5,628 nt of DNA. It comes from Aquincola sp. GTDB lineage: Bacteria > Pseudomonadota > Gammaproteobacteria > Burkholderiales > Burkholderiaceae_C. Location of the stretch: NCBI GenBank assembly GCA_029884035.1, contig JAOUIM010000261.1, forward strand, positions 1-5,628, in the 5' to 3' direction. Every line of letters begins with the position of its first letter. Position 1 is the first letter of the stretch. Below the pieces are notes generated by a model. It saw only the letters and a program-made list of their open reading frames with translations, was not told where the DNA came from and searched no databases. Both the position numbers and the translations under genes were made by a program. Positions 1 through 5,551 of the stretch are shown here, piece by piece.

Positions 1-38
1 GCGTCCAGTCCCGGTTCGTCGTGTTGCGCTTCTGTCAT
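1..38 (-). CDS. N-terminal fragment of an unidentified protein (third gene of the envelope operon)
   Basis: Only the first 12 codons and two further bases lie in the window, reading MTEAQHDEPGLD before the sequence runs off the left edge. The start is supported by an AGGAAAGGGG Shine-Dalgarno stretch at 46-55, whose GGGG ends 7 nt before the ATG at 36-38. The gene begins 22 bp after the stop of the BON lipoprotein gene on the same strand, so it is very likely co-transcribed with it. The acidic, polar N-terminus shows no signal peptide or membrane segment so far, which suggests a cytoplasmic protein. The family cannot be recognised from this fragment. Confidence 0.6.
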   Translation of the reverse strand, partial: MTEAQHDEPGLD

Positions 39-60
39 GGGATTGCCCCTTTCCTGGTGA

Positions 61-372
61 TCAACGGATGAGAATGTCGTTCCTGACCTGCGTGACGCCA
101 CCCACCTTGCGGGTCAACTCGGCGGCGCGGTCTCTCTCGGCGGCAGTCTTCACGAAGCCACTGAGTTGAACGACGCCTTTGAACGTCTCGACATTGACGG
201 CCAGCCCGCTGACCGCCGGGTCGTTCAGGAGCACGGCCTTGACCTTGGCGGTGACGACCGTGTCGTCTACATACTCGCCGGTGCCCTCCTGATTGCTGGT
301 GCTCGCGCAGGCGCCCAGTGCGAGCGCGATCAATGCGCTGGCGGCGAATCGGGTCGGGCGAAAAGCGTTCAT
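61..372 (-). CDS. BON-domain outer-membrane lipoprotein
   Basis: A 103-residue protein. Residues 1-21 form a lipoprotein signal peptide: basic start (R5, R8), hydrophobic core ALIALAL, and lipobox LGAC with acylated Cys22. Residue +2 after Cys is Ala, so outer-membrane sorting is expected. Residues about 34-103 form one BON domain (OsmY-like fold), with the typical TAKVKAVLLND helix, a VNVETFKGVVQLSGFV strand pair, an AAERDRAAEL helix and a closing GVTQVRNDI strand. BON domains are thought to bind phospholipid or other envelope surfaces and are common in osmotic or envelope stress proteins. The ATG at 370-372 is preferred over an in-frame ATG 27 bp upstream because GGAGAA (377-382) sits just before it and the signal peptide then starts correctly. 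It follows the LapA-like gene by 39 bp. The exact role is unknown. Single-BON lipoproteins are abundant in Burkholderiales and rarely characterised. Confidence 0.88.
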   Translation of the reverse strand: MNAFRPTRFAASALIALALGACASTSNQEGTGEYVDDTVVTAKVKAVLLNDPAVSGLAVNVETFKGVVQLSGFVKTAAERDRAAELTRKVGGVTQVRNDILIR

Positions 373-376
373 TGGG

Positions 377-388
377 TTCTCCGGAGAA
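377..388. repeat. 12-bp perfect palindrome over the BON gene ribosome binding site
   Basis: TTCTCCGGAGAA is a perfect palindrome. Its minus-strand right half, GGAGAA, is the Shine-Dalgarno sequence of the BON lipoprotein gene, 4 nt from the ATG. As RNA it could fold only into a 4-bp stem with a CCGG loop, so it is a weak hairpin on its own. It may be chance, since a Shine-Dalgarno next to its complement gives this automatically. It does help to fix the start of the downstream gene. Confidence 0.4.
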
Positions 389-411
389 AAGTCGGCCACC
401 TCACGCGGCGC

Positions 412-843
412 TCACGGGCGATCGTGACCAGTGACGATTTCCGACAGCGACAAGGGCCTGAATGGTTTGCCCCCGTCCGCGCCCTCCGCGGTCATCGATC
501 CGAGCCTTTCGTTGAGCAGCCGAAACTCGGTGGAGATCAACTGGTGCAGGTTGGCGATGCGCGACGCCTCGGCTTTGTCGGCCAGGTCTTGCACACGCTG
601 CACTTCCTTGATCAGTCTGCGCGTCTCGAGCAGCGAGCCGATCTGGTTGCGCAGGTGGGCGACAAAGAACAGCGCGACGAGAGTGGCCGACAGCCCGAGC
701 AGCACGACGCCAAGCGGTGCGTCGATCTGGGCCACGACCAGGTTCAACGGCGCGTTGGCCGTCAGGGTCGACCAGTTCAGCGCCGCGAGGGCGGCGACAA
801 GGACCACGGTGGCCCATGCAAGCAGGGTGCTGAGGTGTTTCAT
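412..843 (-). CDS. LapA/DUF1049-like two-pass inner-membrane protein
   Basis: A 143-residue protein with two predicted transmembrane helices (about 5-23 and 43-63). The short loop between them contains the NWSTLTANAPLNL pattern typical of the LapA (lipopolysaccharide assembly protein A, DUF1049) domain. Residues about 64-116 form a long charged amphipathic helix, probably a cytoplasmic coiled coil (RRLIKEVQRVQDLADKAE), followed by a polar tail. LapA in E. coli works with LapB and FtsH in controlling LPS synthesis. Here no lapB-like gene is adjacent, and the coiled coil is longer than in short LapA proteins, so shared function is not assured. The ATG at 841-843 is chosen over a GTG/ATG further upstream because GGAGG (849-853) lies 5 nt before it and the hydrophobic helix follows at once. 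It is the first gene of the minus-strand operon with the BON lipoprotein, and is divergent from the LysR-type regulator, which may control it. Confidence 0.8.
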   Translation of the reverse strand: MKHLSTLLAWATVVLVAALAALNWSTLTANAPLNLVVAQIDAPLGVVLLGLSATLVALFFVAHLRNQIGSLLETRRLIKEVQRVQDLADKAEASRIANLHQLISTEFRLLNERLGSMTAEGADGGKPFRPLSLSEIVTGHDRP

Positions 844-966
844 GGCGGCCTCCAGACCGGCGCGGCGCATCGACCGCAGGGACGTCGATTTCGATCGGAC
901 AGCGGTCACTTTAGCTTTTCAGAACTGAAAAGTAACATCCAAGTATCGAAACTTTCATTTTCAATA
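844..966. promoter_or_regulatory. Divergent intergenic promoter region between the LapA-like operon and the LysR-type gene
   Basis: These 123 bp separate the two divergent start codons. The half next to the LapA-like gene is GC-rich like the rest of the window, while about 905-966 is clearly AT-rich, as expected for a promoter. It contains two copies of a TTTTCA-N4-TGAAAA inverted repeat, the second running into the LysR start codon. I could not find a convincing -35/-10 pair with normal spacing on either strand. TTGAAA (minus strand, 959-964) resembles a -35 element but has no good partner. Divergent placement of a LysR gene and its target with the operator between them is the usual layout for this family. 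Confidence 0.7.
916..931. promoter_or_regulatory. Putative operator, copy 1: TTTTCA-N4-TGAAAA
   Basis: The sequence TTTTCAGAACTGAAAA is an inverted repeat with 6-bp arms. Two more matching bases on each inner side and one on each outer side extend it to CTTTTCAG-AA-CTGAAAAG (915-932), two perfect 8-bp arms around 2 bp. The same arms and the same 4-bp spacing recur 42 bp downstream. A dyad of this size in a divergent promoter next to a LysR-type gene is a plausible binding site for that regulator, although its even symmetry does not exactly match the classical T-N11-A box. Confidence 0.6.
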
Positions 967-973
967 ATGAAAA
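958..973. promoter_or_regulatory. Putative operator, copy 2, overlapping the LysR start codon
   Basis: The sequence TTTTCAATAATGAAAA has the same arms and N4 spacing as copy 1, with a different spacer (ATAA against GAAC). Its right arm contains the TG of the ATG start codon at 967-969 and the following AAA codon. The centres of the two copies are 42 bp apart, placing them on the same face of the helix. Binding here would be expected to block the regulator's own expression, suggesting negative autoregulation. Confidence 0.55.
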
Positions 974-1953
974 ACAGAGTCGATCAACCACGGCCGCGAC
1001 CCTCAGGCGTGCCGCCGTCGCTGACGTCGGGGGCACCGCTGCCTTGGACAGACTTCCAACTGGTGCTCGTGATCAGCCGGGAAGGCAGCGTCGCCAAGGC
1101 CTGCGGCGCGCTGGGCATGACGCACGCCACCTTGCTGCGCAAGCTGGCGTTGATCGAATCGCGGCTGAGGACACGTGTCTTCGAACGCAGCCGCGCCGGC
1201 TATGCGCTGACCGCGGCCGGCCAAGTGATCGTGCAGGCGGCCCGCGACTTCGAGCCCCACGCGCGCGCCGCCGTGCGGCAGGCGCTCGGTCAGGACCTGC
1301 AACCCAGTGGCGACGTGCGCGTCAGCGTCGCCTCGATCGTCATCAATCACCTGTTGCCGCCGCTGCTGGCCCAGTTCGCCGCCGCGTTTCCCGAGGTTCA
1401 GATCGAGCTGACCGCTTCGCGCGAACACGCCAGCCTGCGCCGCAGGGAAGCCGATGTCGCAATCCGCATCGCGGACGCGGTACCCGAATGGCTGGTGGGC
1501 CGCAAGCTGGCGGACGTGCGCTTCAAGGTCTACGGGCTGCGACGTGCGCGGGCCAAGGTCATGCTGCGGGATGTCGACGAACTGCGTGGCGAGCGGCGCT
1601 GGATCGGATTCGAGCGCGATGCGCGCGACCTCAAGTTCGATCGCTGGCTCGAGACCCGCGTGCCGGACAGCAGCGTGGTTCTGCGCGTCGATGACTTCAG
1701 TCATGCGCTCGCGATGGTGCGTGCAGGATTGGGCATTGCGTTGCTGCCGGCTTTCCTCGAGGACAACGTGCCTGACCTTCAGGCCTTGACCGCGCCGATC
1801 AAGGAGTTGCAAACGCCCCTGTGGTTGATCACGCACCCGGAGCTCAGGCACACGACGCGCGTTCAGGTCATGATGCGAGCCTTCGGCCCGGCGCTCGCGA
1901 ACACGGTTCGTGCAGCGAAGGGGTCGGCGCCGGCGGGCCATGCCGCGTCGTAG
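967..1953 (+). CDS. LysR-type transcriptional regulator
   Basis: A 328-residue protein of normal LysR length. After a proline-rich N-terminal extension (residues 1-26), the winged helix-turn-helix spans about 27-86: WTDFQLVLVISREGSVAKAC, the recognition-helix region MTHATLLRKLALIE, and the wing VFERSRAGYALTAAG. A linker helix follows to about 110. The two-lobed effector domain covers about 115-305, with the family-typical GDVRVSVASIVINHLLPPLLAQF opening split across SASI-like strand and helix, EADVAIRI, and VRAGLGIALLPAFL. It is cytoplasmic, binds DNA as an oligomer and answers a small molecule that cannot be predicted here. The ATG at 967 is chosen because the next in-frame alternative (GTG at 1009) cuts close to the HTH and also lacks a Shine-Dalgarno. 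No clear Shine-Dalgarno precedes 967 either, so the start is moderately secure. It is divergent from the LapA-like operon and convergent with the hybrid kinase. The paired inverted repeats upstream suggest autoregulation. Confidence 0.9.
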   Translation: MKNRVDQPRPRPSGVPPSLTSGAPLPWTDFQLVLVISREGSVAKACGALGMTHATLLRKLALIESRLRTRVFERSRAGYALTAAGQVIVQAARDFEPHARAAVRQALGQDLQPSGDVRVSVASIVINHLLPPLLAQFAAAFPEVQIELTASREHASLRRREADVAIRIADAVPEWLVGRKLADVRFKVYGLRRARAKVMLRDVDELRGERRWIGFERDARDLKFDRWLETRVPDSSVVLRVDDFSHALAMVRAGLGIALLPAFLEDNVPDLQALTAPIKELQTPLWLITHPELRHTTRVQVMMRAFGPALANTVRAAKGSAPAGHAAS

Positions 1954-2050
1954 GCCAGCGCGGTTGCGGCCAACGTTGCCCGCGGATCGCCCCGGGTGCC
2001 GCAGACGCGGGCCAGCATAGGGCCGTTCGCATCCACCAGCACCGCTCAGG
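1954..2050. other. Convergent intergenic spacer without a clear terminator
   Basis: These 97 bp lie between the stop of the LysR-type gene and the stop of the hybrid kinase. The best inverted repeat is GCCCGCG (1978-1984) with CGCGGGC (2006-2012), 7-bp arms around a 21-nt loop and no T-run on either side. I do not call it an intrinsic terminator. A GTTG-CGGC-CAAC mini-dyad at 1964-1975 is too short to count. Transcripts from both sides may therefore overlap, or end by Rho. Confidence 0.5.
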
Positions 2051-4264
2051 TCAGCCGATCGGGCCGTCGACTGCCACCTCGATAAAATGCTCGATGACTT
2101 CGCGCAATCGAAGCAGGTCCATTGGCTTGGGCAGGCAGGCGACCATGCCAGCCTTGGCATAGTTCAGGCGATCTTCCTCCATCACATTGGCCGTCATGGC
2201 GACGATGGGCGCCGTGATGCCCGCTTGCCGCAGCATGGCAGTGGCCTCGAAGCCATCCATCTCTGGCATCTGGATGTCCATGAGGATGAGGTCGAAGGGT
2301 TCTGCCGTCGCAGCGGCTACCGCCCCACGGCCCCCATCGACCAACGTGATCCGGTCGATACCCAGGCTGTGAAGTTGTGCTGCAGCAACCATCTGGTTGG
2401 TCACGTTGTCTTCGGCGATGAGTACCCGAAGGTGTTTGAAACTTGACACTTCGCCCGGCGGATCGTCTGCGGCGGATATTTCTGCGACCAGCGGCAGCGT
2501 CAACCGGATCGTGAATCTCGAACCCTGCCCCAGTTTGCTGTGGACCTCGACCGTACCGCCCATCAGGTCAACCAGCCTCTTGACGATGGCCAGCCCAAGG
2601 CCAGTGCCGCCGTAGCGACGGGTCGTCGAGCGATCGGCCTGCTCGAAGGGATCGAAGATCGCCTCCAGTTTGGACGCGGCGATCCCGATGCCCGTATCGA
2701 TGACGACGAGCTCGGCCACAAGCACATGTGCGCGGATCTCCGCAGTGGAACTGAGCTCCACGCGGCCGCCCGGACGCGTGAACTTGATCGCGTTGTGGAT
2801 CAGGTTGGTCAGCACCTGGCGCAGCCGCGTCTCGTCACCGCTGACCTTGTGCGAAAGTTCTGGCGGCGTGGCGCGCATATGCAACGTAACGCCGTTCGCG
2901 GCCGCCGCAGGCTCGAGTGTCTCGAACAGGTCCCGCATGACGCGGTCGACCACGAAGGGCGCCGCCTCCAGTGCCAGCTTGCCCGCATCGATCCTCGAGA
3001 AATCGAGCACGTCGTCGATGATTCGCAGCAGAAGGTCGGAACTGCCACGAACCACCTGCAACTGGCGCCGCTGCTCGTCGTTGAGCTCGGTGGTCTGCAG
3101 TGCCTGGATCATGCCCACGACGCCGTTCATCGGCGTGCGGATCTCGTGCGACATCACGGCCAGGAACTCGCTCTTGGCTCGATTCGCCTCCTGTGCCTGC
3201 TGGAGCGCGCCGGCAAGCTGCTCGGTGCGCTGATCGACCCGTCGTTCGAGGGAGGACTGGATATCGCGCCACTTCTCGATCAGCGTGTCGAAGGCGTGTG
3301 TCAGGCGACCGATCTCGTCGGCATGTTCCCAGCGCACGCGCGCCGTCGAACTCGGATCGTCCGCCAGGGCGTTGGCCGTGTGCGCCAGCTCTTCCAGCTT
3401 GGCGGCAAACGGGCGGCCGATATAACGGGTGGCGGCGTAGACCAGTGCCAGCGCGACCAGCGACCCGGCGGCGTAGACCGCTGCGATCGACGACAGCGAA
3501 CCGAGCGCCGATGCCTCGCGATCGGCGAAGGTGACGCCGATTCGCACAGTGTCGCCGGCGCGCTCGGTCAGCGCGATCGTGGTTGAGGCGTGGTGCGGCA
3601 CCGAGCCGGCGTCGCAGGCGGTCGACAGCAGGCGTTGGCCGCCAACGCTGACGGTCATGCACTCAGACGGTCGCAGGAAGTCGGTGGCATGCTTGAACAG
3701 CGCCTGGACGTCGACTCTGGACAGCAGCACGCCTTCGTGCGCCGAAGCGGGTGGGTAGTAGACCGGCACCGCGATGAGCAGGAGCCAGCGGGCGTCGGCT
3801 TTGACGAAGATGAGCTGTGAGCGGCCCTGTTGCAGGGCCGCTCGCACCGCGTCCCGGTGGGCGGCTGTCATCGGCAAGGGCGGACCGGAACGGCCGAACA
3901 AGCTGAGGTTCGAGTCGAAAAGGTCCAGCGCCTGCGGCACACCAAACGGCGGCCTGTAGTCGCGCAGCGTCGGCATCAGGTACAAGCCCCGGCCTGAAGA
4001 GTCGACGAATGAGTTGACGACGAAACTGTTGGCCGCGAGTTGGTCGAGGCTCTCGAGCAGCGCCGAGACGCGGAAACGCAACTGTTCCTCGGCACGATCC
4101 AGGTTGTTGCGATAGTGCGCCTCGATGTTCGACTGCGCCTGCCGATAGAACAACGGAAAGGCGATCAAGCCCACGACCACCAGCAACCCGGCCGACACGC
4201 CCATGCCGATCGCCGTCAGGCGGTTCAGCACGCTGCGTCTGGTCCACTCACGTAGCGAGGTCAC
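2051..4264 (-). CDS. Membrane-bound hybrid sensor histidine kinase with periplasmic Cache-like sensor and C-terminal receiver
   Basis: A 737-residue inner-membrane signalling protein. Order: basic cytoplasmic N-terminus; TM1 about 17-40; periplasmic region about 41-255, beginning with a long helix and containing two PAS-like segments of dCache type (IAVPVYYPPASAHEGVLLSR at 164-183 is characteristic); TM2 about 259-278; HAMP about 280-335; coiled coil about 335-365; HisKA with phospho-accepting His373 in the H-box AVMSHEIRTPMNG; HATPase about 475-592 with N-box Asn487/Asn491, G1 box DTGIGI (Asp523), F-box FDPFEQAD and G2 box GGTGLGLAIV; receiver about 613-728 with acidic pair Glu618/Asp619, phospho-accepting Asp663 in LMDIQMPEMDG, Thr691 and Lys713. 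All catalytic residues are present, so it should be active. No Hpt or output domain is attached, so phosphate must leave through a protein encoded elsewhere. The start is GTG at 4262-4264; there is no strong Shine-Dalgarno, and the next ATG (residue 21) falls inside TM1. It follows the binding-protein gene by 42 bp in the same reading frame, suggesting co-transcription and a shared sensing task. Confidence 0.93.
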   Translation of the reverse strand: MTSLREWTRRSVLNRLTAIGMGVSAGLLVVVGLIAFPLFYRQAQSNIEAHYRNNLDRAEEQLRFRVSALLESLDQLAANSFVVNSFVDSSGRGLYLMPTLRDYRPPFGVPQALDLFDSNLSLFGRSGPPLPMTAAHRDAVRAALQQGRSQLIFVKADARWLLLIAVPVYYPPASAHEGVLLSRVDVQALFKHATDFLRPSECMTVSVGGQRLLSTACDAGSVPHHASTTIALTERAGDTVRIGVTFADREASALGSLSSIAAVYAAGSLVALALVYAATRYIGRPFAAKLEELAHTANALADDPSSTARVRWEHADEIGRLTHAFDTLIEKWRDIQSSLERRVDQRTEQLAGALQQAQEANRAKSEFLAVMSHEIRTPMNGVVGMIQALQTTELNDEQRRQLQVVRGSSDLLLRIIDDVLDFSRIDAGKLALEAAPFVVDRVMRDLFETLEPAAAANGVTLHMRATPPELSHKVSGDETRLRQVLTNLIHNAIKFTRPGGRVELSSTAEIRAHVLVAELVVIDTGIGIAASKLEAIFDPFEQADRSTTRRYGGTGLGLAIVKRLVDLMGGTVEVHSKLGQGSRFTIRLTLPLVAEISAADDPPGEVSSFKHLRVLIAEDNVTNQMVAAAQLHSLGIDRITLVDGGRGAVAAATAEPFDLILMDIQMPEMDGFEATAMLRQAGITAPIVAMTANVMEEDRLNYAKAGMVACLPKPMDLLRLREVIEHFIEVAVDGPIG

Positions 4265-4306
4265 GATGGGCAGCAGGGTCAGGTTCGGCGCGCCGCCAGA
4301 GCGCCG
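4265..4306 (-). other. Short intercistronic gap, binding protein to kinase
   Basis: Forty-two bases separate the TGA of the binding-protein gene (4307-4309) from the kinase GTG. The gap is in frame with both genes and contains 14 sense codons and no further stop. It holds no terminator-like hairpin and no good Shine-Dalgarno, so the kinase is probably translated from the same message, perhaps with coupling to the upstream gene. Confidence 0.6.
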
Positions 4307-5551
4307 TCACGCACGCCGGATCGGTTCCAGTGCACCGTCGGCGGCATAGCGGCACATGATGACGTTGCCCTCGTCCAGGGCTTCGTGGCGCGCAGCCGTG
4401 AACGCAGGCGCATAGCGGCGCACCAGGCCCTGGAAAGCGCCGGTTCTCTCGAGCGCGTCGCGCACGGTGGGCCGCGCGGTCGTGCCGGCCAGGTCGACGG
4501 CCCGGGCCAACACGTGCGCCAGGTCATACGCATGGGCAACGCCCACTGGCGAGGCGATGTCGCGCGGTCCCCGGCTGCCGAACAGGCGCTGGTGTGCGGT
4601 CACCACGCGCTTGGCGATCGACGAATTGTCTCCAAGAAAGGAGTAGGTCTGTACCACCGCCAGGTCGAGGTCGAGAAATCCCGCGCCGACGAGCTTCGGC
4701 AAGTCGCCGCCGGTGACGCCCCAGTGGCTGGCCACCGGGACGCGCCTGTCCTTCGGCAGCCGCAGCATGTGCTTCAACAGCACCGCAGCCTCCTCGGCAT
4801 TCGCGGTCAACACGATACCCTCAGCGCCGGCGTCCACCAGCGCTTGGTACTTGGCGGCCATCGACTCCTCGCTGTCGTCCCAGTTGATCCACTGCGTGCC
4901 GACGATCGATTGCTTGCGCCGGTTCACCAGCGCACGCTCGGCAGCCAGTTTCGTTCCCCGTCCCCAGCTGGTGTTAAGCATCATCAGGCCGGCGCGTGTG
5001 ACGCCGCGGCGGCCCAGGTGCCCGAGCATGGCCGGCGCAGCCCAGCTGTCGCGCAGCGACAGGCGGAACACGTAATTGGGACGCTGCCCGTTGTCGACGA
5101 TGGCGTCGGCGGCCGCCCACGGATCCAGCAGTGGCAGTTTCCTGGTGGCGATCAGCGGCAGGACCTCCAGCACCGTCGGGCTGAAGCGGCCACAGAAGAC
5201 AGCGACGAGGTCGTCCATCGCAGCGAACTCGTTCAGGTTTGCGACGCTGCGCGCCGGCACCGCGTGATTCGCGCGCTCGATCAGCCTGATCGATCTGCCG
5301 CCGAGGACGCCGCCGGCGCCGTTGATCTCTTCCAGCGCGATCAGCAGGCCTTGCTTGATTGCCTCAGCCGACGTGCTGCTGGCATGGCCGAATTCGCCGT
5401 CCAACCCGACCAGCACCGGCGCGGCGCTCGTCGCGCCGGCCCACGCCCGCTGGGGCGCCAGCAACGCGGGCGCCGATGACAGCGTCGCGGTCAAGCCGGA
5501 CAGGGCGCGCAACGCCGCGCGACGGCCCATGAGGCGGCCCATGAAGTTCAT
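4307..5551 (-). CDS. Periplasmic ABC-type substrate-binding protein, branched-chain amino acid/amide class (Peripla_BP_6)
   Basis: A 414-residue secreted type-I periplasmic binding protein of the LivJ/AmiC group. Residues 1-38 are a signal peptide: Arg10-Arg11 as in a Tat-like leader (GRRAALRAL, lacking the consensus Ser/Thr and Phe), a hydrophobic core to about 32, and probable cleavage at AWA|G after Ala38. The mature part opens with VLVGLDGEFG, then IALEEINGAGGVLGGRSIRLIER split over helix and strand, the ligand-cleft region CGRFSPTVLEVLPLI (120-134) and LLDPWAAADAI, and the second lobe with NYVFRLSLRDSW, NTSWGRG, SHWGVTGGDL and PVGVAHAYDLAHVL. Length fits the family. The ligand is unknown; amino acids, amides, urea or aromatic acids are all seen in this class. 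The start is uncertain: ATG 5549-5551 follows AGGGGA by 3 nt, ATG 5542 is 12 nt from it, and a GTG at 5566 would add five residues with no Shine-Dalgarno. No permease or ATPase gene adjoins it. The hybrid kinase follows directly, so a sensory role is likely. Confidence 0.88.
   Translation of the reverse strand: MNFMGRLMGRRAALRALSGLTATLSSAPALLAPQRAWAGATSAAPVLVGLDGEFGHASSTSAEAIKQGLLIALEEINGAGGVLGGRSIRLIERANHAVPARSVANLNEFAAMDDLVAVFCGRFSPTVLEVLPLIATRKLPLLDPWAAADAIVDNGQRPNYVFRLSLRDSWAAPAMLGHLGRRGVTRAGLMMLNTSWGRGTKLAAERALVNRRKQSIVGTQWINWDDSEESMAAKYQALVDAGAEGIVLTANAEEAAVLLKHMLRLPKDRRVPVASHWGVTGGDLPKLVGAGFLDLDLAVVQTYSFLGDNSSIAKRVVTAHQRLFGSRGPRDIASPVGVAHAYDLAHVLARAVDLAGTTARPTVRDALERTGAFQGLVRRYAPAFTAARHEALDEGNVIMCRYAADGALEPIRRA

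Noticed and set aside
166..966. Open plus-strand frame running through the left operon into the LysR gene, giving an apparent 595-residue protein
   Set aside because: The first 267 codons are antisense to the BON and LapA-like genes, have a composition rich in Arg, Gln and Asp typical of GC-rich shadow frames, and show no domain. LysR homology begins only after the ATG at 967.
1978..2012. GCCCGCG...CGCGGGC inverted repeat as a bidirectional terminator
   Set aside because: The loop is 21 nt and there is no T-run on either strand; repeats of this size arise readily in GC-rich DNA.
1863..2042. Possible 59-codon minus-strand gene after the kinase, starting at GTG 2040-2042 (VLVDANGPMLARVCG...)
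   Set aside because: The translation looks protein-like at first, but half of it is antisense to the LysR C-terminus, there is no Shine-Dalgarno, and no family is recognisable. It could be a decayed fragment, but this cannot be supported.
1003..2160. 385-codon minus-strand frame antisense to the LysR gene
   Set aside because: Arg/Gln/His-rich shadow with no recognisable domain; the plus strand encodes a clear LysR protein here.
2540..3586. 348-codon plus-strand frame antisense to the hybrid kinase
   Set aside because: It covers the conserved HAMP, HisKA and HATPase coding region on the other strand; its own translation is low-complexity and has no family signature.
4264..4307. Kinase and binding protein as one natural fusion broken by a sequencing error
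   Set aside because: Although the frames agree, the basic kinase N-terminus before TM1 needs to be cytoplasmic, whereas the binding protein C-terminus is periplasmic, so a direct fusion would invert the kinase.
4385..5479. 364-codon plus-strand frame antisense to the binding-protein gene
   Set aside because: Shadow of a clear periplasmic binding protein gene; rich in Arg, Gln and His without structure.
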